This document shows positions 17,560 to 26,175 of a DNA stretch of 41,399 nt, in pieces. The stretch's first letter is position 1. Each line of letters starts with the position of its first letter. The stretch is from Candidatus Methanoxibalbensis ujae. Its GTDB lineage: Archaea > Halobacteriota > Syntropharchaeia > Alkanophagales > Methanospirareceae. The translations under genes and the position numbers were made by a program. The stretch is from NCBI GenBank assembly GCA_026134085.1, contig JAOQIN010000014.1:843-42241 (forward strand), read 5' to 3'. The notes beneath the pieces are model-generated. The model did no database searches. It was not told the origin of the DNA and saw only the letters and a list, made by a program, of their open reading frames with translations.

Positions 17560-18723
17560 CTATGTGACGACCTCACTCAGCCTGCCGTATTTCATTGCGT
17601 ATTTAAGCTCTATCATCGTGAGATCAAGCACAGACTCAACACTCCCTATACCGAGATCTCTCATTGTCTCCGCGTATTTAAGCGTCAGTCTTCGCATTTC
17701 AGGTGATGTGGGACCCACACATGGGCTTCCGGGGATCCTCGGACTCACATCAAACACATAGAACTCAAGTTTTTTACCCTCGGGATCCTCCGGATCATAT
17801 GCGATCGCACCCTGAAGTGCGAAGGGGCCTATCATGCCCGGTGGATATTCCTCGGCGCATGTCCTTATAAACCTCTCCGCGGCATCATAAACGAGAGGTT
17901 TCTGCGACTCTCGCATTGTGACGCCGAAATGTCCTATCTCCTCGTTTTTAATTGGTATGTCAAGTGACATCTGCTCACTTGCTGGAAGGTTGAGGATTCC
18001 GTGAAGGTTAACCTGCCGTCTGTCATCAAATCCGAGGAAATCAAAATCTGTGAATGTGTCTCTCAGCGCCCATGCGTGATAGTTCGCGTTGAACCGTGGT
18101 CCTATAACAAACTCCTCTATGACAGCATTCTTCAGATCATCTTCGTCTATCACATCACGCCTTATGAGTTCTTCCGCCTTCTTCCAGTACTCGGAAGTGC
18201 TGCTTGCGGTGAAAAAGGCCCTTTCAAGTGGCTTCTTTTTCTGACGCACCTTCACAATGACGAGCCTGTCTATGTCATCTGGATTTCTGAATATCCTCGG
18301 CATCCTCACACCCGCACGCTCAAGCAGCCAATACTGATTGCGATGAATTGTTCGCTCCTCTGTTTTCAGCATGAAACGATTGCCATACAGCGGTATGAGG
18401 AGTTTCTCCTCTATTTTCTGCCATCCCACATAAACAGTGAATGACCTGTTCGGTATGAAAATCGTGTTAAGGTCTCTGAGCTCTTCCTGAACGCTCTCAT
18501 CAATGATATCAGAGAAACGCTCCAGAATGATTATATGGTCAAAAAGGAAGCGATTGTATTTCGCATAAAGCGCCTCTCTGCCTTTCTGACATACCACGAC
18601 AGTCTTAAGCCCCGCGGATTTCGCCGCAATCCCCACCTCCTCAGCTGAATGGCTGCCTATCACACCAACTGTCAATCCTTCATATCGGGAAACAATCTCC
18701 CTCACTTCTTCTATCACAGACAT
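17560..18723 (-). CDS. purP: PurP-family formate-dependent AICAR formyl ligase
   Basis: An ATP-grasp enzyme that makes FAICAR from AICAR, formate and ATP in archaeal purine synthesis. Recognisable parts are the N-terminal VGVIGSHSAEEVGIAAKSAG and VVVCQKGRE, the NRFMLKTEER region, the central VIEEFVIGPRFNANYH strand, and the C-terminal FYVFDVSPRIPGSPCVG that forms the metal and nucleotide site. The chosen ATG at 18723 gives 387 residues, close to the family's about 360; GGAGG lies 2 nt before it. The frame remains open to 18822, with an ATG at 18774, but that extension has no family match. It lies 226 bases after ftr on the same strand. Confidence 0.88.
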   Translation of the reverse strand: MSVIEEVREIVSRYEGLTVGVIGSHSAEEVGIAAKSAGLKTVVVCQKGREALYAKYNRFLFDHIIILERFSDIIDESVQEELRDLNTIFIPNRSFTVYVGWQKIEEKLLIPLYGNRFMLKTEERTIHRNQYWLLERAGVRMPRIFRNPDDIDRLVIVKVRQKKKPLERAFFTASSTSEYWKKAEELIRRDVIDEDDLKNAVIEEFVIGPRFNANYHAWALRDTFTDFDFLGFDDRRQVNLHGILNLPASEQMSLDIPIKNEEIGHFGVTMRESQKPLVYDAAERFIRTCAEEYPPGMIGPFALQGAIAYDPEDPEGKKLEFYVFDVSPRIPGSPCVGPTSPEMRRLTLKYAETMRDLGIGSVESVLDLTMIELKYAMKYGRLSEVVT

Positions 18724-18829
18724 CTCCTCCAATTGCACGCCTGAAAATAAAATGTCTCTTTCAGTCAGACGCATAAGCGGGTCTTTCTGCCTCCTCTTAT
18801 TATCGCCTCTCACATCACTCATACCTTAT

Positions 18830-18930
18830 ACAACTCATACAACTCACATCACTCGCACCTCAACCACTCACACTTACACTGCTCACACCACTTACCTCAC
18901 ACCGCTCACATCATCACCACAAAGCCCTCA
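18830..18930. repeat. CTCACA-type low-complexity run
   Basis: On the plus strand this gap between ftr and purP is made of short imperfect repeats such as ACTCACA, ATCACTC and GCTCACACC. Read on the coding (minus) strand it is GTGAGTG-rich, like other intergenic runs in the window. Confidence 0.7.
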
Positions 18931-18949
18931 CTCAAATTTGCTTTTCCTC

Positions 18950-19858
18950 TCATCTTCTGAGATTTATCCTGAATTTTCCGAGTTTGCCGCCGTAATTTCC
19001 AGCAGATATCTTCAACACACCTCGCATATTCTCAACGCTTTCTATCGCAGCATATATGGCATTCTCAACAGCACGCTCTGATACGCCGTCCACCACGATC
19101 TCAGGGATCGCCTCAACACCATCCGGCACTTTTGAATCTGTTATCCTGCCGCGAAGTGTCGGGCAGAAAGGATGATTTGTCGTGGGCCCTATTTCAGGAA
19201 ACTTTGTCTCAGGCTTTGAGCCTGCCGCACACACGCCGAAAGGAGCAATCACTCCCTCAACCGCATTCACCGCATCAACCGCACGCTCCCCCGCTGACAA
19301 TGCAGCGTCCATGCTTTTGCAGAAGAGCCATATATTTCCCCCCATCACTCCCGTCCCATATCTCAAAAAGTGTTCAATGATGAATTCTCCCATCATTATC
19401 GGAATCGCGATCACTTCTCTGCCATGGCTCACACGAACCTCCTCATATCCGTCGCCGCAATGTCCTATTTTTCTCATTGTGCTTATTGTGCCTTTCTCCC
19501 TGAGTGATGGCAGACCACCGCATTCGGCGTGAAACGCATCATAAACAGCTGTCGTCGGAACAACAAGGATGCCCTGACGCACACGCTTCGCAACCTCATT
19601 CTCAAGTCTTTCCACGCTCTCATCCGTGCTTCCATTTACCCATATCTGAACGACAGCGCCAACCCTGCCGTCAGGTGTCTTATCAGCGCTGAGAAAGCGT
19701 TCTATGCCAGCTTCCGATTCACCGAACACTGTGCATGGAAGTGCAGTCGCACCTCTTACAGCGTGAGACAGCCATTTCTCATTCTCCGCAGTGACGCAGA
19801 GCCTCACGAAAAGCCCTTCAAACGCCTCACAGTATGTGTCCTCCACCTCAGCCGCCAT
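18950..19858 (-). CDS. ftr: Formylmethanofuran--tetrahydromethanopterin formyltransferase
   Basis: A cytosolic enzyme moving the formyl group between methanofuran and H4MPT, the second step of the C1 branch in methanogens, methanotrophic archaea and Archaeoglobus. Family motifs include VEDTYCEAFEGLFVRL at the start, TPDGRVGAVVQIW, VPTTAVYDAF, GVMGGNIWLF and the C-terminal SAGNYGGKLGKFRI. The ATG at 19858 gives 302 residues, the usual size. A GTG start at 19897 would add 13 residues and has GAGG directly upstream; no start has ideal spacing. Not linked to other C1 genes here except the FwdC-like gene at 24 kb and PurP downstream. Confidence 0.93.
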   Translation of the reverse strand: MAAEVEDTYCEAFEGLFVRLCVTAENEKWLSHAVRGATALPCTVFGESEAGIERFLSADKTPDGRVGAVVQIWVNGSTDESVERLENEVAKRVRQGILVVPTTAVYDAFHAECGGLPSLREKGTISTMRKIGHCGDGYEEVRVSHGREVIAIPIMMGEFIIEHFLRYGTGVMGGNIWLFCKSMDAALSAGERAVDAVNAVEGVIAPFGVCAAGSKPETKFPEIGPTTNHPFCPTLRGRITDSKVPDGVEAIPEIVVDGVSERAVENAIYAAIESVENMRGVLKISAGNYGGKLGKFRINLRR

Positions 19859-20083
19859 CCTCTCATCTTGTTCGCATTTCCTGTTTTTACCTGTCACTCC
19901 TCATCAGTTCCGCACTCATCGCAGTTCTCCGCCTCATCCCGCACGCACATGCGCACATGCAAAACGGACAGATGAAGAGAGAAATCGAAAGGAAGACTTC
20001 ATGAAAAAAGATGTGTTATTGTCAATACAGTATCAGGATGTATGAGATATGATGAGATATTTGTGATGGGAGGTGATGAGAGG

Positions 20084-21157
20084 ATGAGAGTTGTGCTTGC
20101 AGCGGTTTTGGCTGTTGTATTGGGTGTTGCGCTCGCGATGATATATGTGGGGGGTTTTCCCCAGCCGGGCTTTTTTACAGGCTCAGATGAATCACATCCC
20201 GGATATCCGAAGAATGTCACAGATTCATCAGGCAGGAACATCACGATATACAGGCCTCTGGAGCGTATTGTGGTGTTGAATTCGGATGTTGCGGAGGCTA
20301 TTCGTCTCCTCGGCGCAGAGGATCGCATTGTCGGTGTTTCGGAGGAGCTGAAGAAGAAGAAAGCGTTCTTCCCTGTTATCAGCGGAAAGCCATCTGTCGG
20401 GAAGTGGAACAAGCCCAACACAGAGCGGATACTTGAGCTGAATGCGGATGCTGTTTTCACATATGTGCGCTGGCCCGGCGAGGAGAAGCTTGAAGATAGG
20501 CTTCCCTCATCTGTGAATGTCATACGCTTTGACTTTTACAAGGCGAAAACACTGCGTGATGAGCTGCAGAAACTTGCAGTTCTGCTCGGTGAGGAGGAGA
20601 ATGCCAGCATATATCTGGAGTGGCACGACAAAATAATGGGTGAAATAAGCAGCAAATTGAAGGATCTGAAGCACAGAACAAAGGTGTTCATTGACCTGAG
20701 AGGCACTGAGAACGAGCGGAAAACATGCGCAAAGGGCACTGGAATGGATGAACTGTGTGAGATGGCGGGTGGATCAAATATCGCTGCCGATCTCAATGCC
20801 AGTTATCCATCAGTGAGTGTGGAGTGGATACTGAGAGTTGATCCTGATGCCATAATTCATCTGTCATACAAGGGAGGATATGAAAAAAGCGATGCAAGTG
20901 TGCTCAAAGCGGAATATGACGAGGTCAAACGCGTTTTATCGCTGACAAAAGCCGCAAGAGAAAATCGCATCCATGTGATAAGCAGCGATGTCGCATTCGC
21001 ACCATCATATCCAGTTGGCATGGCTTATATTTCAAAATGGATCAATCCCGAACTGTTTGAGAACATGGATCCACAGGCAATACATCAGGAATACATAAAC
21101 AGATTCTGCCGCATAAAATTCAATGTATCTGAGAAAGGTGCATTCGTGTATCCGTGA
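20084..21157 (+). CDS. ABC transporter substrate-binding protein, BtuF/FhuD-like
   Basis: A 357-residue exported protein. A hydrophobic segment at residues 2-22 should anchor it outside the cytoplasmic membrane. The mature part begins with a TDSSGRNITIYRPLERIVVL strand typical of the iron-siderophore and cobalamin binding family, followed by LLGAEDRIVGVSE; the C-terminal lobe contains VEWILRVDPDAII. GGAGGTGA lies 7 nt before the ATG at 20084, so this start is preferred over the longer frame from 20042. No permease or ATPase gene is adjacent. Ligand is unknown; corrinoid is plausible given cbiB in the same window, iron chelates equally so. Confidence 0.82.
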   Translation: MRVVLAAVLAVVLGVALAMIYVGGFPQPGFFTGSDESHPGYPKNVTDSSGRNITIYRPLERIVVLNSDVAEAIRLLGAEDRIVGVSEELKKKKAFFPVISGKPSVGKWNKPNTERILELNADAVFTYVRWPGEEKLEDRLPSSVNVIRFDFYKAKTLRDELQKLAVLLGEEENASIYLEWHDKIMGEISSKLKDLKHRTKVFIDLRGTENERKTCAKGTGMDELCEMAGGSNIAADLNASYPSVSVEWILRVDPDAIIHLSYKGGYEKSDASVLKAEYDEVKRVLSLTKAARENRIHVISSDVAFAPSYPVGMAYISKWINPELFENMDPQAIHQEYINRFCRIKFNVSEKGAFVYP

Positions 21158-21256
21158 TTTTTTCTTTTTTTTTCTTTATTATTTTATTTTCTTTTCTATT
21201 ATTTTTTATTTTATTATATTTTATTTTATTTCCTCCTTTCTTCTTTGTTTTCTCCA
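21158..21256 (+). terminator. T-rich tract after the binding-protein gene
   Basis: About 100 bases of nearly pure T with interspersed A and C follow the stop at once. Oligo-T runs are the known intrinsic termination signal in archaea; this one is unusually long. Confidence 0.55.
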
Positions 21257-21314
21257 TTATGATGTCCTTGCTGAGCATGCGTGTGCGGACAGCGTGGCGA
21301 AGGAGATAATATGG

Positions 21315-21608
21315 GTGAATAATTCATCTGGATGTATGATGCCGAAGCGATCATCAGTGGTAAAGGTGAGAGGTGAGCTGAGATTTTGGAATGTTGATGT
21401 TGTGAGATCGCTTATGCCCGACAATCTGGAGGGCATGGAAACGATGTTCGAGGGGGATTCAGCAGTCATTCGTTTTGAGGTTGAAAAGATGAGCTCGGCA
21501 ATCGCTGTAGTTGATGATATTCTGCTGAATGCAAAAGTCGCACAGGATATATTCTCATTGAGAAAGAGATTGATGAAGGATGCAATGATGGAGATGAAGG
21601 ATCAGTGA
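21315..21608 (+). CDS. pcc1: KEOPS complex subunit Pcc1-like
   Basis: A small protein of about 97 residues. The segment VRSLMPDNLEGMETMFEGDS followed by VIRFEVEKMSSAIAVVDDIL and LNAKVAQDI matches Pcc1, the dimerising subunit of the KEOPS complex that makes t6A in tRNA. The frame is open much further upstream only because the T-rich tract lacks stops. The GTG at 21315 has AAGGAG 9 nt before it; ATGs at 21336 and 21339 are alternatives with weaker upstream signals. It is followed after 47 bases by a glycosyltransferase gene. Confidence 0.7.
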   Translation: MNNSSGCMMPKRSSVVKVRGELRFWNVDVVRSLMPDNLEGMETMFEGDSAVIRFEVEKMSSAIAVVDDILLNAKVAQDIFSLRKRLMKDAMMEMKDQ

Positions 21609-21655
21609 GGGATAAAATAAGGGACGGAAAATGAGGGATGGAGGTGAGACAGATT

Positions 21656-22912
21656 ATGAAAGTTGCGATGGTGATACCCTCGTATTGGGGCAGGGAGCGC
21701 AGGATCGGATGGAAGGAGGGTGATGCGATATACGACCATCCCACACCGCTTGACGAGGAAGGAACTCTTCTCAGAGCGCTTGAAAGCATACACATACTGA
21801 ATGACAGAGATTTTCTGCTGGTTGTCATTGCAGTGGCAACTGCGCATGATATCGCGGATAAAGTGGAGAAAAAGGTGCGTAAAATAGTAAAATCCGCAAA
21901 TTTGGATATTGATACGATAGTGTTCTGCGCATCACACCTCCGCAAGATACATGATTTGATGCACAGTGATGGCATAAACACGGAAATGCTCGATCTTCGG
22001 GGATACTCAAACATAAGAAACCTATGTGTTTTCATACCTCATGTATTTGGAAGGGATGTCGCGGTTCTCATAGATGATGACGAGGTATTTGAGGATGCTG
22101 ATTTCATGGCAAAAGCCACCGAGTTCATAGGAAGGCGCATAGACAGCCTCAGCGAAGGAAAAGGAAAAGGGCAGAGCGGCGAGATGCGTGTACTGGCAGT
22201 TGCAGGCTTTTATGTGAATGAGGAGGGCAGCTATCTCGTGAAAAAAGAGACAAGACCGTGGATGAAATGGTGGAATCAATACGAATGCATGAACAGAGCA
22301 TTTGAAAAGATAATCGGCAATCCTCCCCGTCTCAAGGAAACTCCTTTTGTGTTTGGAGGAAATATGGTCATCCATCGTGATTTGTGGATGAAGATTCCGT
22401 TTGACCCCAATGTGCCACGGGGAGAGGACATAGATTATCTGATCAATGCGAGAATGTTCGGATTTAGATTTTTCCTTGACAATAAACTCTCAATAAAACA
22501 TCTGCCACCTCCCAAAGTGCATCCTTTATGGCTACAACTTCGCATGGATATATGCAGATTCGTGTATGAACGTGCGAAAATAGAGCATCAGATGCTTGAT
22601 AAAATGAATATTGATAAAATGAATGTCACCGATGTGGTAAGTGCAGAGGATTTTGATCCTTATCCCGGATGTTTCCTCAAGCATGATCTTCATGACAGGA
22701 TCGTGCATGCGTGCAGATTGCTATCCGAGGAATATATGAAAGAAGGAGATCGGAAAGGAGCGGAGGAGGCACTGAGAAACATACGCACAGCGCGGGAATG
22801 TGCCCCCAGGTATAATGTGTATCAGTGGTTCTGCAGCATCAGGAGGTCATGGGAGGAGATGATGATATGGGCAGAGCGCAGAAGCAGCGAAATACAGGAA
22901 CTGATACAATGA
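21656..22912 (+). CDS. GT-A-fold glycosyltransferase
   Basis: A 418-residue soluble protein. The N-terminus MKVAMVIPSYWGRE is the nucleotide-sugar binding strand of a GT-A fold. A DxD-like metal motif is seen in VLIDDDEVFEDAD, and an acidic acceptor-side motif in PRGEDIDYLINA. The C-terminal 110 residues are helical with no match I know. GGAGGTGA lies 8 nt before the ATG at 21656, preferred over an ATG six codons upstream. No membrane helix is seen. The sugar and acceptor cannot be told. It ends tail to tail with the CcmB-like gene, one base apart. Confidence 0.75.
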   Translation: MKVAMVIPSYWGRERRIGWKEGDAIYDHPTPLDEEGTLLRALESIHILNDRDFLLVVIAVATAHDIADKVEKKVRKIVKSANLDIDTIVFCASHLRKIHDLMHSDGINTEMLDLRGYSNIRNLCVFIPHVFGRDVAVLIDDDEVFEDADFMAKATEFIGRRIDSLSEGKGKGQSGEMRVLAVAGFYVNEEGSYLVKKETRPWMKWWNQYECMNRAFEKIIGNPPRLKETPFVFGGNMVIHRDLWMKIPFDPNVPRGEDIDYLINARMFGFRFFLDNKLSIKHLPPPKVHPLWLQLRMDICRFVYERAKIEHQMLDKMNIDKMNVTDVVSAEDFDPYPGCFLKHDLHDRIVHACRLLSEEYMKEGDRKGAEEALRNIRTARECAPRYNVYQWFCSIRRSWEEMMIWAERRSSEIQELIQ

Positions 22913-22913
22913 G

Positions 22914-23591
22914 TTACTCCTCTATGACAAATTCAAAAGTTGATGACATAACAAATGTTATTATCATCAGAAAAGCGATAAGCATTTCAACAGCAGGCAT
23001 GACCTCGCTCATGCTTGAGCCGCTGAGTATTTGAGATGTTGCGACATTTCCGGACATCAGAACAGGCAGACATACAGGAAAAAGCAGGAAAGAGAGGAGC
23101 AATGTCTTCCCCTCGGAGAACATCACGAGCCCTGAGATGAATGAGCCTGCTGATGAGAGGGCGAGTGCACCGATGAGGAGGATGGGCATCGCACTTATCA
23201 TGCGAATGATGTCAATACCCAGAAAAACCACAGAGAACATGGAGAGCACGATCTCGGTGACCAGGAGCATGAAAGCACCATAAATTATCTTTCCGAGAAG
23301 AATTGCGAGGGAGCTGCAGGGAATTGTTTTCAATCCGCCGAGAGTGCCTCTGTCGGATTCACGCGTGAACGATGTTGTGAATATCAGTATTGCAGCGAAA
23401 AACAGGATTATCCACAGGAACGCAGATGCCACTTCAGGCGCAGCATATCCGCTGAATGTGTAACTGCACACCATCACAGCTCCCAACGAAAATATCAGCA
23501 CGGATAAAACCTCATATGAGCGACGGAACTCCACACGCATGTCCTTCTCCGCTATGCTCACCGCAGTCTGCACAAACGCATATAAGGACAT
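22914..23591 (-). CDS. CcmB-like ABC transporter permease
   Basis: A 225-residue membrane protein with six hydrophobic helices. The pattern EKDMRVEFRRSYEVLSVLIFS, then LWIILFFAAILIF and FTRESDRGTLGGLKTIP, is that of CcmB, the heme-exporter-type permease of cytochrome c maturation. The start at 23591 leaves 19 bases after the nickel-protein gene; a start at 23645 would overlap it. No good ribosome site is visible. CcmA (the ATPase), CcmC and CcmF are not adjacent, so function in heme handling is uncertain; another ABC-2-type export role is possible. Confidence 0.65.
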   Translation of the reverse strand: MSLYAFVQTAVSIAEKDMRVEFRRSYEVLSVLIFSLGAVMVCSYTFSGYAAPEVASAFLWIILFFAAILIFTTSFTRESDRGTLGGLKTIPCSSLAILLGKIIYGAFMLLVTEIVLSMFSVVFLGIDIIRMISAMPILLIGALALSSAGSFISGLVMFSEGKTLLLSFLLFPVCLPVLMSGNVATSQILSGSSMSEVMPAVEMLIAFLMIITFVMSSTFEFVIEE

Positions 23592-23610
23592 CCCGCCCAC
23601 GCAATTGTCG

Positions 23611-23802
23611 TTATATCTCCTCAACCAGTACCCTGTGCTCAGCAAGATTGACCTCTTTTATCCTGCCAAAAATCTCTTTTGAATCGCCAAGCACGCCAAA
23701 CAATTTTATTTTCGTGCCTTCTACCTTCAAAATAAGAACATCTTCCATAAATAATTCCGTATTTCCGTTTTTCCGCACTATCATTACCTCCGACTCACAC
23801 AT
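23611..23802 (-). CDS. cooT: CooT-family small nickel-binding protein
   Basis: A 63-residue protein starting MCESEVMIVRKNGN and continuing with LFMEDVLILKVEGTKIKLFG, ending GRIKEVNLAEHRVLVEE. This is the CooT family, whose N-terminal Cys2 is the nickel ligand in the dimer; it assists nickel insertion into CO dehydrogenase in bacteria and is common in methanogens. The start overlaps the end of the FwdC-like gene by 19 nt, with GGTGA 5 nt upstream, implying translational coupling. Size fits the family. Confidence 0.8.
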   Translation of the reverse strand: MCESEVMIVRKNGNTELFMEDVLILKVEGTKIKLFGVLGDSKEIFGRIKEVNLAEHRVLVEEI

Positions 23803-24593
23803 GTTATCACCATATTTTTTATTCTTATAGCACCTGCGAGCATGTTCAATCCGAGCAGCTCGCCTGCATCACCATCAATTCTGATGTATCCGCCTCGCAT
23901 CCAGTTTCCCACGCCGTTTTCCGCATTTCCCCACACTATTATCTCACCGTCGCTCATGAACTGACCGAGCCAGTGTCCGACATTGCCGAGCACGACAATC
24001 CTTCCTCCTCTCATGTATCTGCCGACATAGCTGCCTGCATTTCCCTCAACGACTATATCGCCACCCTCCATCTCAACGCCTAGTGCGTCTTTCGCATTTC
24101 CTGTCACGACGATGCTTCCGCCTCGCATGCCCTCACCCGCCCAGTATCCCACATCTCCTTCAATCAGAATCTCGCCGCCTTTCATGCGTTTCCCCACGCT
24201 TCCGAAAGCGTTGCCATACACATGCAACACGCCGCACTCCATCTCGCATCCTGTATTGCTGCCGACATCTCCATACACAACAACATGAGCACGGTTGCGA
24301 TATCCAACGAAATCAAGAAGTTTAAGATGACGCAGGTCTATCACAATCTCATCGCCTGAAGCAGATGCGCCGCACTGCGACAGGACATTGATCATCGCAG
24401 ACAGATATAACCCGCTCAGGGAGAAGAACCTCTCATCCTCATACCTGCCGAGATTGTGCAGGAACTCATGAACGCTTGCAATCGTGATCGGTGCCTCCTC
24501 TCGCTCATCTATGATGAGCAGCGCATCCTCATATAAATCAGCCGGCTCATCCCTTCCGCTTATCCTTCTCAACCACCTTTCATAACTTGCCAT
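23784..24593 (-). CDS. FwdC-like GXGXG beta-helix protein
   Basis: A 269-residue protein. Residues about 1-100 are a helical N-terminal region without clear match. Residues about 105-265 are eight repeats of about 20 residues of the form GNA-x-x-x-G-x-x-M-x-GG-x-I-x-V, the right-handed beta-helix shared by formylmethanofuran dehydrogenase subunit C and the glutamate synthase C-terminal domain. No other Fwd subunit is adjacent, so it is probably a paralog, not the enzyme's own C subunit. The ATG at 24593 has GGTG 5 nt upstream; an ATG at 24623 is an alternative. Coupled to cooT. Confidence 0.72.
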   Translation of the reverse strand: MASYERWLRRISGRDEPADLYEDALLIIDEREEAPITIASVHEFLHNLGRYEDERFFSLSGLYLSAMINVLSQCGASASGDEIVIDLRHLKLLDFVGYRNRAHVVVYGDVGSNTGCEMECGVLHVYGNAFGSVGKRMKGGEILIEGDVGYWAGEGMRGGSIVVTGNAKDALGVEMEGGDIVVEGNAGSYVGRYMRGGRIVVLGNVGHWLGQFMSDGEIIVWGNAENGVGNWMRGGYIRIDGDAGELLGLNMLAGAIRIKNMVITCVSRR

Positions 24594-24720
24594 GTCCCAC
24601 CTTTCTCCCCGCCTCTTATCCATCCTTCCCTGACGGTTTTAATTTTCATTTTATTTATAAAAAAAGCATTGTCAGTGCCTGTTGCTCAGGTGATGTAATT
24701 CCTCCCTCATCAGCGTTTGG

Positions 24721-24882
24721 TCATTTAAATGATATGTTTTCAATTTTTGATATGTTATGGTTATGGATAACCTGATAGATTATTTCAGGAGTTCTCTGCA
24801 TTTCCTCCTGCATCTTTTCAAATATTCCAACTATTTGAGTAAATTGTTGTTGAAGAGTGCGAATTTGTTGCTGAGAGTTGTT
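24721..24882 (-). pseudogene. Decayed coding fragment, coiled-coil end
   Basis: Read on the minus strand this gives about 50 codons, rich in Gln and Glu (QQQFTQIVGIFEKMQEEMQR, then TPEIIYQVIHNHN), up to a TGA at 24721. There is no start codon in a sensible place and the frame is closed just upstream. It looks like the helical C-terminus of a lost protein of unknown family. Confidence 0.45.
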
Positions 24883-25059
24883 CTTTTAATTTCAATTGAT
24901 GCCGATAAATTGGGTTTATCTTTTAAAACAAATATTCATTTGTCACAGACGCATATTCCATATACCATTTCATATAGCATCTCTGCAAATTTCACATAAC
25001 AGATGCTCTTTAACAATTTCTTTGGCAACAGCCTTTATTTCTCAATAATTTTCTTTTGC

Positions 25060-25401
25060 TTTCTTTTTATCTCTTTAGGTTTCTATAAGCTCTTCTATCA
25101 CATCAGCAGCTGTTATATGACATTGTATTTTTCAATAAACTTTTTCATCTTATAATTTATTGAATTATATATTGAATTATATCCGAACGGATTTTTCTTC
25201 ATCCTCACCCTGAGTTTATCATTTAAGTTCATCATTTATTATCATTGAAAACAAATCCACAGCGTAATTCTTGTATTTCATCTCTCTGAACTGTGCGAGG
25301 AAGCATCCAGGACCGAGATGTCTGGTTTTTCCTTCTCAAGCAAAGCGGAAATATCAAGGGCTTTTCTGCGGATATGCTCCTTGAAAATCTCATATTCTAA
25401 A
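25060..25401 (-). pseudogene. Remnant of type I restriction subunit HsdR, C-terminal region
   Basis: In broken frames the minus strand gives FKEHIRRKALDISALLEKEK, then PDISVLD, FLAQFREMKYKNYAVDLFSM, INDELK, and lower down AADVIEELIET. This order matches the C-terminal helical part of HsdR, where a KPDIS-x-L-x-FL segment, NLAxxLLxxLLNDE, and IEAAxVIEELIELA occur in that order. The motor and nuclease domains are absent and the fragment is interrupted several times, so it is dead. No HsdM or HsdS is near. Confidence 0.5.
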
Positions 25402-25433
25402 TCCCAATTATTTTAATTACTTACCTCGTCACT

Positions 25434-25638
25434 TCATCCTTTTTTCTCTATCAACTGTTCGGAAGGATGGATTGATTTTACCTCTTTTCCAGAAGTGCCA
25501 TTATTTTCCAGAAGTGCCATTAGAATTTTGGATAATTCCCATCGTTTTGCAGTTGAATTTGTCCATCTCATAATGTTCCACCAATCTCTGAGGTCATTAT
25601 CATCTCCTACACCGCAGTAGCGACGAAAATCGATAGTT
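25434..25638 (-). pseudogene. Decayed coding fragment of unknown family
   Basis: An open minus-strand stretch of about 67 codons ends in TGA at 25434 and includes FRRYCGVGDDNDLRDWWNIM and a helical, charged end ELSKILMALLENNGTSGKEV. It is well formed as protein but has no start, and upstream sequence is broken. Contains a duplicated TTTTCCAGAAGTGCCATTA (about 25486 and 25502). No family recognised. Confidence 0.4.
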
Positions 25639-26175
25639 CAATGCCTTGGGTCTTTTTTCTTTTCTTTTATTAAATAATCTCCATACAATCTTTATTATAG
25701 CAGGCAGATATGTTTTTATAATGAGATAATTCCATCTTCAGTACTGATCAATAGAAGTTCTCCTGATGATTGGAGAACATTTCTTTTCACAAAAGGAAGT
25801 TGATCCTCATGTCTCACAGACTCCCCTGCTATAATATTTTGCGATCTCCTCAGGGATCTCCTCAGGAGAATCGTCAGAATAAGCATCAATTGTTATTATT
25901 ATTTCACACTTTGTGTTTTCTCAAAACACTTCGTTTTGAGCCTGAGTTCGCCTATAATAACCTCCCAATCGGATGGAGTCTTCCTGAGGCTGGAAAGATG
26001 GAAGGAAAAATGGAGATTGATCATAAGAAAGATGCGGTTATTTTATGGTTTCTGTCTGCGAAAAAAATTTGCAGGTTTTTTATAATTGCTCTTTCAACAT
26101 CATCACATGGATTCCTCAGACTTCCAGGCGAGGAAGTGTGGAGCGAACTGGAGCGAGAACTGGAGCGATAATCAC

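Larger units (their letters stand above)
24594..26175. other. AT-rich gene graveyard
   Basis: Nearly 1.6 kb with no intact gene. On the minus strand several stretches read as good protein in changing frames broken by stops. From high to low coordinates: about 25690-26060 (for example DWEVIIGELRLKTK and DAYSDDSPEEIPEEIAKYY), 25434-25638, the HsdR-like piece at 25060-25401, and 24721-24882. The plus-strand frames here (25770-26171 and others) have no protein character. Composition is more AT-rich than flanking genes. I read this as decayed, probably acquired DNA. Confidence 0.6.

Noticed and set aside
21123-21314. N-terminal extension of the Pcc1 frame
   Set aside because: It is only the T-rich tract read as Phe/Ile codons and has no start signal.
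25770-26171. 133-codon plus-strand frame
   Set aside because: No protein-like pattern; the minus strand of the same stretch gives better, though broken, coding sequence.
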